In this document: positions 1-5,701 of the stretch, piece after piece
Layout: each line of letters starts with the position of its first letter
How positions within the stretch are numbered: position 1 is the first letter of the stretch
From: Thioalkalivibrio nitratireducens
Lineage (GTDB): Bacteria > Pseudomonadota > Gammaproteobacteria > Ectothiorhodospirales > Ectothiorhodospiraceae
Reading direction: 5' to 3'
Length of the DNA stretch: 7,552 nt
Assembly (NCBI GenBank): GCA_011390385.1
Contig: JAABSN010000165.1
Location: 1 to 7,552 of the forward strand
The notes under the pieces: model-generated
The model's input: the letters and a program-made list of their open reading frames with translations, nothing else
What the model was told of the DNA's origin: nothing
The model's database searches: none
Made by a program: the position numbers and the translations under genes

Positions 1-453
1 ATAGGGGATGTCGGCGGCATTTTCCACCCAGTAGACAGCGTGGTTTTCCTGCTGATCCAGGACGCTGAGGATATCTGGTCCCAGGTGAAAGACGCTGCGA
101 ATGCGCTCGCCATTCAGCCCTGCGATCTCGCGCCGCTTGCCCAGGTACTCCCACCAGCGAAGGCGTATCAGTTCGACGAAGCGACCCACCAGGAAGGGTA
201 GTGGGCTGGCCGTGGAGGCCGAGTCGAAGATGTCGATGGTGAGATCCGGCTGCTGCGCCACCGGCAAGCGCAGGTGCTCCAGCGCTGGGGTGATCGGCTG
301 CAGCAGTGCCGGACCGGCGAATCGCAGGAGCAGTGTACTGTCCGCGATCTGGTAGTAGCGCTCGATGATGCCGCTCGCCGCGCTCGCGCGACGAAACCCT
401 TCCTGCGCCGCCAGCGCGAAGGCCAGTTGATCGTCCGCGGTGACCCCGTGCAT
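1..453 (-). CDS. HPr kinase-like protein, N-terminal part (cut by window edge)
   Basis: This is the last gene of the minus-strand operon. Only its first 151 codons are present, because the reading frame is still open at base 1. The visible protein has an N-terminal segment with IADSTLLLRFAGPALL (residues 36-51), then DLTIDIFDSASTASPLPF (70-87), then a hydrophobic and aromatic stretch LIRLRWWEYL (95-104). It ends in VLDQQENHAVYWVENAADIP. From memory this layout matches the N-terminal domain of HPr(Ser)-kinase-like proteins encoded beside PqqD-type proteins. The ATP-binding P-loop would lie beyond the window, so kinase activity cannot be confirmed here. ATG 453 is the only ATG/GTG/TTG start between the in-frame TAG that ends the PqqD gene and the conserved part. 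It has no clear Shine-Dalgarno sequence and lies 42 bases past that stop, so translation is probably coupled. The call rests partly on context. Confidence 0.62.
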   Translation of the reverse strand, partial: MHGVTADDQLAFALAAQEGFRRASAASGIIERYYQIADSTLLLRFAGPALLQPITPALEHLRLPVAQQPDLTIDIFDSASTASPLPFLVGRFVELIRLRWWEYLGKRREIAGLNGERIRSVFHLGPDILSVLDQQENHAVYWVENAADIPY

Positions 454-495
454 GAGCAGTGCGAAGCAGGTGGGTGATCGACAGGTTCGCGACGA

Positions 496-930
496 CTACT
501 TCAGATGGGGCCATCCCTCGGGTTCTACCTCGTGTATGGGGTCGGCCAGCAGCAGCGCCTCCATGTCGGTGTATTTGCTGAGCTGTGGCGCGACAAACGC
601 GTCAGTGGTTCCCGTTTCCAGATCGGGAATGGGGACGGCAGGCGCAACTTCGCTTTCGTCCGTCGGGATGATCAGCGCTTCATCCAGGAGTTGAGCAAGG
701 AAGCTTTGGACTCCTGCGCTGATTTCTTCTACCGAGGCCTGAGACCGTGCCGAAATTTCATCCACCAGCTGATCCTGGCTGGCACCGTGCTGACTCAGCC
801 GATCCCAAATGTACTGGCCGCTGCCATCGAAGGCGTAGTACGCACCGGTATCAAGGTTCACGATGACGACCTCGTCATCGATGGTTTCGTGCATGATGTC
901 CTGCGTGTTGACGCGAAAGGATTGGCTCAC
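496..930 (-). CDS. PqqD-family peptide-binding protein with C-terminal tail
   Basis: The protein has 144 residues. Residues about 8-90 look like a PqqD fold: VVIVNLDTGAYYAFDGSG (21-38) followed by the helix YIWDRLSQHG, then DQLVDEI and a helical segment ending LLDEALIIP. PqqD-fold domains bind leader peptides of ribosomally made peptides and present them to modifying enzymes. Classical PqqD is about 90 residues. Here an acidic, Pro-rich linker (91-113) leads to a tail, SKYTDMEALLLADPIHEV (118-135), ending EPEGWP. The start is GTG at 930, which overlaps the TGA of the glycosyltransferase gene as GTGA, so the two are probably translationally coupled. The next gene downstream is the HprK-like one. 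The partner peptide is not visible. The fold call is firm and the biochemical role is inferred from family and neighbours. Confidence 0.85.
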   Translation of the reverse strand: MSQSFRVNTQDIMHETIDDEVVIVNLDTGAYYAFDGSGQYIWDRLSQHGASQDQLVDEISARSQASVEEISAGVQSFLAQLLDEALIIPTDESEVAPAVPIPDLETGTTDAFVAPQLSKYTDMEALLLADPIHEVEPEGWPHLK

Positions 931-1649
931 GACCCTGTTTCTCCAAGACTGCGATCGGCAGATGCCTGCGCGCGGCGCCTGTCCAGCATTTTCTTCAATA
1001 CCAGCAAACGCTCCGACTGCTCGCTGGCGCAGCGCAGGTTGGTGTTGGATTGGTGGATGCGCCTGCGCAACAAAATGTGTTTCATCATGCGACAGCGGAG
1101 ACCCGACTCCGTCAGCCGGGCGAACCAGTCCATGTCGACACCCAGATTGAGGCTCTCATCCCAAGGCCCCACCCGCTCGAATCCAGCGCGGCGGATCATG
1201 GTGGTCCCCGCCATGGGCGCAGGCATGACTGCGGACGTCTTCCCGCGGATGCGCTGGGCGAATGCCTCGGGCAATTCTTCACTGACGAACTGCCGCATAT
1301 GGCCCTGAACGCAATCGAGCCCCGGTTCTTCATCAAAGGCATTCATCTGCAAACTCAGCCGCCCCGGCGTATAGATGTCGTCGGCATCGAGAAAGGCAAT
1401 GAAACTGCCTGAGGCCAACCGATACCCGGCGTTTCGAGCGGCGCCGATGCCGGCGTTCGCCTGATGGCACCAACGCAGGTGACCCGAAAACCCGGTCAGC
1501 ACCTCTTTGGTGTCGTCCGTGGAGCCATCGTCGACAACGATCAGTTCGACTTCGGGGTAGTCCTGATCAAGAACGCTCTGAATGGCCTCGCCAAGGTACG
1601 CGCTGAGGTTGTAGGTCGGGATGATGACGCTGATCAGTGGGCGACGCAT
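927..1649 (-). CDS. Family 2 glycosyltransferase (GT-A fold)
   Basis: The product is predicted to transfer a sugar from a nucleotide-sugar to an unknown acceptor on the cytoplasmic side. With the start chosen here (240 residues) it opens RRPLISVIIPTYN, the usual start of GT2 proteins. It then shows LIVVDDGSTDDT (37-47), with the nucleotide-binding Asp pair at 40-41, ARNAGYRLASG (71-81), and FLDADD (86-91), which carries the metal-binding DXD. The C-terminal part has GVDMDWFARLTESGLR (170-185) and RRRIHQSNTN. No membrane segment is seen, so it is probably soluble. Upstream in-frame starts exist at ATG 1664 and TTG 1703; the latter overlaps the nucleotidyltransferase stop. ATG 1649 was preferred because of its homolog-like start and a weak GAAG nine bases upstream. 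The gene overlaps the PqqD gene by four bases. Family is clear; donor and acceptor are unknown. Confidence 0.88.
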   Translation of the reverse strand: MRRPLISVIIPTYNLSAYLGEAIQSVLDQDYPEVELIVVDDGSTDDTKEVLTGFSGHLRWCHQANAGIGAARNAGYRLASGSFIAFLDADDIYTPGRLSLQMNAFDEEPGLDCVQGHMRQFVSEELPEAFAQRIRGKTSAVMPAPMAGTTMIRRAGFERVGPWDESLNLGVDMDWFARLTESGLRCRMMKHILLRRRIHQSNTNLRCASEQSERLLVLKKMLDRRRAQASADRSLGETGS

Positions 1650-1689
1650 CGTCCATGTCTTCATGCTTTGGGGAAGAAGGGATGAAAGC

Positions 1690-2745
1690 TTACCGCCACG
1701 CAAGATAGCGCAAGGGCGCGCTGAGTGTCCACCAGGCGAGGTAATGAGCGGTCGGGACTGGCTGGAGGCTCGCGATCCACAGCCGGTTGGCCGGATGCTG
1801 GGGGCCGCGCGCCAGCGCCGCAGTCAATTCCCTGGAGGAACAGGGAACGCCGCGCGACCAATCGGACAGCGCCTGCTGCAGTTCGGGAAATTCCTCTTCG
1901 CATTGGAGCGCATGGCTGGTGATTGCCAGCATGGCAATCACCAGCCGGGCCACGGCCTGCCGCTGGGCACTCTGGAAAAATCCCTCCCAATCCGTCACCG
2001 CCCGGCTGCGCAGCATCAGGTAAATGTCCCAGAGTTTGCGGTAGTTGGGCCTGGCCCGTTCCACGTCCTCGGCGATGCCCAGCAGGAGCATCAGCAGCGT
2101 ATCCTCCGCGCTCAGGACGACATAGCCAGCGTCACCGTATGTCCAGTTGCGACTCCGCTGCCAGACAGCATCATAGTCGACACGGTGCCCCGGGCGCGGG
2201 CGAAATATCCAATGCAGATCCACCGCCACTCCGCACCCGAGAAATTCCTCGGCATGGCTGAAGCGTCGTACCAGCCGCGAGCCCAGAATGCCGGTATGGC
2301 GGGAGCGATATCCCGCCCGTTGCAACGCGGATACGGCGTCCTGCAACCGCTCGTGTCGCACCAGCAGATCGAGGTCCCAGGTAAAGCGGTTTTCCACGCC
2401 GCCCCAGTACTGGTCGGCAAGGTGCAGGCCCTTGGTGAGGATGAAGTCCACACCTGCCAAGTCGAAGTCGCGGTGAAGCGCCGCCAACGCCGCCGACAGT
2501 TGCACTCGGCGCCCATGCTGGGCATCGCGCTGCCAGTTCAGCTGCTCACGGAATCGAGCGGGAAACAGCTTGGCCAAATGCAGTGCTTCCAGTCTGCTGA
2601 GGAAGTACAGTCCCAGTTCATGGCGCTCAATGAATGTTGCCAGCGCAGGAATATCGACGGCGCGGGACAGGATACTGGCAACGATGCGCTGACGTTCCCC
2701 GGCGGCCAGCAGCTTCAACAAGGCAATTTCAGCCACGAATCGCAT
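1690..2745 (-). CDS. NTP_transf_5-type nucleotidyltransferase family protein
   Basis: First gene of the minus-strand operon, 351 residues from ATG 2745. The centre has the family pattern: FILTKGLHLADQY (101-113), then FTWDLDLLVR (121-130) with the paired aspartates 124 and 126, then DAVSALQRAGY (136-146), then VAVDLHWIF (173-181) with a third Asp at 176. These would form the metal-binding triad of a DNA polymerase beta-like nucleotidyltransferase. Beyond lies an all-helical region including EDTLLMLLLGIAEDV and YRKLWDIYLML, as in related proteins. Family members are mostly uncharacterised; some are encoded in lasso-peptide and polysaccharide loci. An open frame extends upstream to 2868, but its residues look non-coding (Arg/Trp/Pro/Ser-rich), so ATG 2745 was chosen. 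There is no Shine-Dalgarno sequence before it. The next gene begins within or 26-41 bases past the stop, depending on start choice. Confidence 0.82.
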   Translation of the reverse strand: MRFVAEIALLKLLAAGERQRIVASILSRAVDIPALATFIERHELGLYFLSRLEALHLAKLFPARFREQLNWQRDAQHGRRVQLSAALAALHRDFDLAGVDFILTKGLHLADQYWGGVENRFTWDLDLLVRHERLQDAVSALQRAGYRSRHTGILGSRLVRRFSHAEEFLGCGVAVDLHWIFRPRPGHRVDYDAVWQRSRNWTYGDAGYVVLSAEDTLLMLLLGIAEDVERARPNYRKLWDIYLMLRSRAVTDWEGFFQSAQRQAVARLVIAMLAITSHALQCEEEFPELQQALSDWSRGVPCSSRELTAALARGPQHPANRLWIASLQPVPTAHYLAWWTLSAPLRYLAWR

Positions 2746-2751
2746 ACGTGC

Positions 2752-2757
2752 AGTATA
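2752..2757 (-). promoter_or_regulatory. Candidate -10 box for the nucleotidyltransferase operon
   Basis: On the minus strand the hexamer TATACT (five of six matches to the sigma-70 consensus TATAAT) ends six bases before the ATG at 2745. Transcription from it would start at or next to the A of the start codon, giving a leaderless message, which fits the absence of a Shine-Dalgarno sequence. No convincing -35 hexamer was found at 15-18 bases spacing, so this remains a weak promoter call. Confidence 0.35.
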
Positions 2758-2879
2758 AGTGATGGTCCAGGAGCCCGCGGAGTTCGGTCCCCTCGCTTCC
2801 CCGGTTTCCTTCGGAGTCGGAGCCCATCGTGTAGACTCCCAACGACGAATCCAGAACCCCCTTGCCACAGCGAGGACTC

Positions 2880-3005
2880 ATGAGAGAACGGAGCACACCA
2901 GAAATTCTGCAGCGACCGGTCACAACCCCCGACGCGCCCGGGCTGCCGCCGGATGCCCCCATCCCGGGAACAAATGCGGTCGAGACTGCCGGGGGAAGAC
3001 CGTGA
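2880..3005 (+). CDS. Candidate 41-residue small protein, coupled to next gene
   Basis: A short reading frame of 41 codons begins at ATG 2880, with GAGG four bases upstream, and ends at TGA 3003-3005. That TGA overlaps the GTG start of the following gene as GTGA, a classic arrangement for translational coupling. The product is Pro-rich in its middle (PDAPGLPPDAPIPG, residues 17-30), without a signal peptide, membrane segment or recognised domain. It could be a real small protein, a short translated leader that feeds ribosomes to the downstream gene, or a chance frame in GC-rich DNA. The start signal plus exact overlap argue for translation; the unremarkable composition argues for caution. Confidence 0.4.
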   Translation: MRERSTPEILQRPVTTPDAPGLPPDAPIPGTNAVETAGGRP

Positions 3006-3526
3006 GCGCGATACCCGAGGCCTACTGGAAGATGGTGGCGCCACTGATCGAACGGGCACGGGTGCTTCTCGAGGACGACGAGAGCCTTCACCCCATCGCC
3101 TTCGTCGGGTCCTCCAGGAACCAGACGATCAAGATCGTGGTTCTCAACACCGCCGGTGGCGACGTCGAAGACACTTCCGCCGAACAGGTGCGCCAGGCGG
3201 CCTACCGGGAGAACGCTGACTTCGTCTTCACGGTCATGGAAGCCTGGGGTCTGCCGCCGGAGAAGGTGGGCAAGTACCAGGCGATCGTCGATCAATACGG
3301 ATCGATCGAGGCGTCACCCTACGCGGTCGATTTCGTTTCCTTCGCGCTGGAAACCGTGCGCGGTTCCTGGGTCGCGCAGGTCCCGTTGAAACCGAAGGGC
3401 ATCTCGAAGCGCAGGAAGACGTTCGGCGAACCGCGCTTCAAACTCGTCCCCGAATCCGCGGGTGGATTCGCGTCATTGTTGCCGCAGCAGGCGGAGCTCA
3501 GCGACGGCAACGAGACCCTGCACTGA
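3002..3526 (+). CDS. Hypothetical protein (174 aa), unknown function
   Basis: I do not recognise a named family. The protein is soluble-looking, with no signal peptide or membrane segment. Visible order: an N-terminal helix (YWKMVAPLIERARVLLEDD, 8-26), a strand region with PIAFVGS and KIVVLNT (31-50), a helix (SAEQVRQAAYRENAD), FVFTVMEAWGL (74-84), then AIVDQYGSIEASPYAVDFVSFALET (94-118), WVAQVPLKPKG (123-133), a basic patch SKRRKTFGE (135-143) and a C-terminal FASLLP. The ordered strand-helix pattern and the phrases around MEAW and YGSI resemble conserved hypothetical proteins, so it is probably a genuine gene. GTG 3002 was chosen because GGGGGA sits five bases upstream and it overlaps the stop of the small frame before it. 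The frame is open further upstream but that part looks non-coding. It is divergent from the nucleotidyltransferase operon and convergent with the dioxygenase. Confidence 0.8.
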   Translation: MSAIPEAYWKMVAPLIERARVLLEDDESLHPIAFVGSSRNQTIKIVVLNTAGGDVEDTSAEQVRQAAYRENADFVFTVMEAWGLPPEKVGKYQAIVDQYGSIEASPYAVDFVSFALETVRGSWVAQVPLKPKGISKRRKTFGEPRFKLVPESAGGFASLLPQQAELSDGNETLH

Positions 3527-3540
3527 TCCCCTAGTGTCCT

Positions 3541-3655
3541 GTCATTGCGAGCGAAGCGCGGCAATCCATGCGCTGTCAATGAAACCAGTACTTTATGGAT
3601 CGCCACGTCCCGCCACGCTGCGCTCGCGGCTAAAGGCTCCGCTCCTCGCGATGAC
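3541..3655. repeat. MITE-like palindromic intergenic repeat, about 115 bp
   Basis: The element begins GTCATTGCGAG and ends CTCGCGATGAC, which are inverted copies with one mismatch in 11. Inside, GCGGCAATCCAT (3558-3569) is matched in inverse by ATGGATCGCCAC (3595-3606) with two mismatches, so the whole can fold into a long imperfect hairpin. From memory, sequences of the type GTCATTGCGAGCGAAGCG recur in intergenic regions of many bacteria as non-autonomous palindromic repeats. It encodes no plausible protein. It sits between two convergent genes, where its hairpin could also help end transcription. Confidence 0.7.
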
Positions 3656-3702
3656 GCATTAATCAGCGCTTCCCTAGTGGGCCATGCGGACTTGGGCTGC
3701 TC

Positions 3703-4365
3703 CTAGGCCGGCGACGGACCGAACAGACCCGCCAACGAGGGCGACAGCACCAGATCGAACGACGCCATCAGTTCGGCGACCGGGTCTTCCACCGGCTGGA
3801 AGTCCGCCAACAGCAGCGGGCGCAGGTGCTCGGGCACTCGACGAAACAACATGTCGTTCTCGTTCAGCGGCTCGCCGGCCACGTAGATCTGCGTGACGAA
3901 CGGGACGTCGTCGCCCGGGAACACCGCCGCATGGATATGCGGCGTACGCCCCGGATAGGGAACCGGCCGGATGGTCCGAAAGCGGTAGCGGCCGTCGTCG
4001 TCGGTGAACGTATGCCCGAACCCCTGGAAGTTCGGGTCTTCCGCCCCCGCCTGGCGGTCACGGGGGTGCCGGTAACGCCCGTGCGCGTCGCACTGCCAGA
4101 TCTCCACACGAACGCCCGCGAGAGGCCGCCCGTCCGTTTCCATCACCCGCCCGGACAGGTCGCTGATCTGGCCTGCGGCGCGACCGGAGCCGCCGTCGAC
4201 CTGGGTCAGGTCATTATCCCTGTGCAGTGGGGGAACGACCGGATAGAAAGGCCCGGTCGCCTGCCCCGGGGTCAGCGCCCGCTGGGCGGCTCCCAGCGGC
4301 ATCGACAGTAGCGCAGCGCCACCGCCGAATACGAGCCGTCGGCGCAATTTCGATTGTGGGGACAT
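3703..4365 (-). CDS. Exported intradiol ring-cleavage dioxygenase
   Basis: This is a 220-residue member of the catechol/protocatechuate 3,4-dioxygenase superfamily, non-haem Fe(III) enzymes that open catecholic rings between the two hydroxyls. The N-terminus LRRRLVFGGGAALLSMPLGAAQ (7-28) looks like a signal peptide with a Tat-like twin-arginine region, so the enzyme is probably exported. The mature part opens TPGQATGPFYP, the usual substrate-side motif. It has the family core SGRVMETDGRPLAGVRVEIW (71-90) and all four expected iron ligands: Tyr98 in HGRYRH, Tyr137 in PVPYPG, and His143 and His145 in TPHIHAAV. YVAGEPLNENDML follows. ATG 4365 has GGAGGG six bases upstream; an earlier in-frame start at 4392 lacks this. 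No muconate or beta-ketoadipate pathway genes are nearby, so the substrate is unknown; a lignin-like or other aromatic outside the cytoplasm is possible. Confidence 0.88.
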   Translation of the reverse strand: MSPQSKLRRRLVFGGGAALLSMPLGAAQRALTPGQATGPFYPVVPPLHRDNDLTQVDGGSGRAAGQISDLSGRVMETDGRPLAGVRVEIWQCDAHGRYRHPRDRQAGAEDPNFQGFGHTFTDDDGRYRFRTIRPVPYPGRTPHIHAAVFPGDDVPFVTQIYVAGEPLNENDMLFRRVPEHLRPLLLADFQPVEDPVAELMASFDLVLSPSLAGLFGPSPA

Positions 4366-4453
4366 CGGACACCCTCCGAAACGATGAATCACAGCCTTGG
4401 GACTCGCGCGAGGCCCAGCCGTTCCGCCCAGAACCCGCGGCGCCCCGGAGGAA

Positions 4454-4479
4454 AGCGAATGGCACCGTTCGAGGCCCGG
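4454..4479. repeat. Direct repeat copy 1 (26 bp)
   Basis: The core GCACCGTTCGAGGCCCGG, preceded by AGCGAAT and one variable base, recurs at 4572-4597 with one mismatch in 26. Downstream of both copies the similarity continues loosely as GTCGGGG-type sequence. Copy 2 lies inside the terminal-inverted-repeat element at 4552-4661, so this copy may be the remnant of a second, decayed element. Confidence 0.6.
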
Positions 4480-4551
4480 GGGTCGGGGGCCTGCGCGGGT
4501 TCATTCACGTCAACTGCCATGGCGCCGGCGGCCACCAGTGGTGACGAGCGG

Positions 4552-4661
4552 CGTAGGGTGCCAATGAGCGCAGCGAATTGCACCGTTCGAGGCCCGGAAG
4601 CCCGGGAGTCGGGGCCCGCGTGCTTTCGGCGCGGTTCGGCTTCGCCTCACGGCACCCTACG
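4552..4661. repeat. MITE-like element with perfect 11-bp terminal inverted repeats
   Basis: The element starts CGTAGGGTGCC (4552-4562) and ends GGCACCCTACG (4651-4661), exact inverse copies, giving about 110 bp in total. The left arm continues AATGAGCGCAGCGAATTGCACC and the reverse of the right arm continues GTGAGGCGAAGCCGAA, so each arm carries a GAGCG/GAGGCG-AGC-GAA type motif. From memory, GTAGGGTGC-type inverted repeats with AGCGCAGCGAATTGCACC-like interiors are dispersed through many bacterial genomes as non-autonomous elements. It includes copy 2 of the 26-bp direct repeat (4572-4597). It encodes nothing recognisable. Confidence 0.7.
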
Positions 4662-4713
4662 AGTGGCTTTCACGTTAAAGTACGCCCCTCGCCAAACGCT
4701 TCGAGGACCGACA

Positions 4714-5628
4714 ATGCTGGAAACCCTTCTGGCCCGATTCGCCCACCCCAACGTGAAATTCTCGCTGCGCGACAGGCTGGTGCTGATCGAACTGGTCAAC
4801 GACTTCGGCACCGCCAGCCTCACCACCTACGGTGGGACGCTGCTGAGCTACGCCCCCGCTGGCGGCAGCGACCTGCTCTGGGTCAGCGAAACGGCGGTCT
4901 ACGACGGCAGCAAGCCCGTTCGTGGCGGCGTACCGGTGTGCTGGCCCTGGTTCGGTCCCTACGATCCGGAAGCCATGGGCGCCGACCCGACCGATGCGGC
5001 GAAGAAGGCGCACGGTTTCGCACGCTATGAACTGTGGGAAGTGGAGGCGGTGAGCAGCCTCCCGGATGGCGCGACGCAGGTCATACTGTGCCTGACGCCG
5101 AACCCGTCGATTGCCAGGGCCTGGCCTCACGATTTCAGGCTGCAGCTGGCAGTGACACTCGGCGAAAAGCTGCGCGTCGATCTGATCGGCCAGAACCGGA
5201 GCCAGCGGGACTGGATCGTCAGCGAGGCGCTGCACACGTACTTCCGCGTTGGCGAGGCCGAGGGACTCGCGATCCGGGGTCTCGAAGGCGTGCAATACGT
5301 CGACAAGCTGCAGGACCAGGCCCTGCTGACACAGAACGGAACATTGCGCATCGATCCGCCGCTCGATCGAGTCTTTCTGGACCACACCGGCCCGGCGGTC
5401 ATCGATGACGCCGGCCAGGAGCGCGCAATCGAACTCGGGAAGGACGGCAGCGCCTCGACCGTGGTATGGAATCCCGGAAAGGAAGGCGCCAGGGGATTCG
5501 CCGACATGCCCGACGACGACTACCACGCGATGGTCTGCGTCGAAGCCTGCAACGCTCTGAACAACAGCTACACCCTGCGTGCGGGCGAAACGCACACGTT
5601 GAGCATGACCCTTTCGCTCGCATCCTGA
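4714..5628 (+). CDS. yeaD: D-hexose-6-phosphate mutarotase (YeaD-like aldose epimerase family)
   Basis: This 304-residue protein is predicted to interconvert the alpha and beta anomers of hexose 6-phosphates in the cytoplasm, feeding glycolysis and related sugar metabolism. The aldose-1-epimerase beta-sandwich is recognisable from YGGTLLSYAPAGGSDLLWVS (39-58), VRGGVPVCWPWFGPY (69-83), KKAHGFARYELWEV (97-110), SEALHTYFRVGE (170-181) and VCVEACNA (275-282). Likely catalytic residues are His174 (general acid) and Glu277 (general base), with His100 also in the active site. Length is as usual for the YeaD group. ATG 4714 is preferred over the long open frame before it because GAGGA lies six bases upstream and the protein aligns with the family from there. 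A GNAT gene follows on the same strand after 73 bases, possibly co-transcribed. Family and substrate class are confident; exact hexose preference is inferred. Confidence 0.93.
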   Translation: MLETLLARFAHPNVKFSLRDRLVLIELVNDFGTASLTTYGGTLLSYAPAGGSDLLWVSETAVYDGSKPVRGGVPVCWPWFGPYDPEAMGADPTDAAKKAHGFARYELWEVEAVSSLPDGATQVILCLTPNPSIARAWPHDFRLQLAVTLGEKLRVDLIGQNRSQRDWIVSEALHTYFRVGEAEGLAIRGLEGVQYVDKLQDQALLTQNGTLRIDPPLDRVFLDHTGPAVIDDAGQERAIELGKDGSASTVVWNPGKEGARGFADMPDDDYHAMVCVEACNALNNSYTLRAGETHTLSMTLSLAS

Positions 5629-5701
5629 AGCGTGCAAGGGTGCCCATGCCGATACACCCGCACCTGCGTACTTGAACCTCGAACGCACGGCAGCCCGGAC
5701 G

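Larger units (their letters stand above)
4366..4713. other. Intergenic region between divergent genes, with repeats
   Basis: This 348-base stretch separates the divergent dioxygenase and mutarotase genes. It holds a 26-bp direct repeat (one mismatch) and a MITE-like element, each listed separately. A plus-strand frame in phase with the mutarotase is open through the region, but its residues look like GC-rich noise, and the mutarotase has its own ribosome-binding site. The promoters of both flanking genes must lie here; I see no convincing -35/-10 pair for either. Confidence 0.6.

Noticed and set aside
505..1308. 267-codon plus-strand open frame opposite the PqqD and glycosyltransferase genes
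   Set aside because: It is antisense to motif-bearing genes that share a GTGA overlap; no start signal or domain supports the opposite reading.
1..2745. A complete lasso-peptide gene cluster
   Set aside because: No precursor peptide, asparagine-synthetase-like cyclase or protease is present in the window, so only partial similarity in gene content can be claimed.
2809..2837. Plus-strand promoter with TAGACT as -10 for the small frame
   Set aside because: TAGACT matches only four of six consensus bases and no acceptable -35 hexamer lies at 16-18 bases spacing.
1621..2883. 420-codon plus-strand open frame opposite the nucleotidyltransferase and glycosyltransferase genes
   Set aside because: It is antisense to two genes with clear family motifs, its translation is rich in Gln, Arg and Pro without domain features, and high GC makes long antisense frames common.
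2759..3001. Long N-terminal extension of the 174-residue hypothetical protein
   Set aside because: The extension is Arg/Ala/Pro-rich noise, and GTG 3002 has a GGGGGA site and a GTGA overlap with an upstream short frame.
4354..4713. In-frame 120-codon N-terminal extension of the mutarotase
   Set aside because: The added residues look like noise and run through a MITE-like repeat, while ATG 4714 has GAGGA at good spacing and matches the family start.
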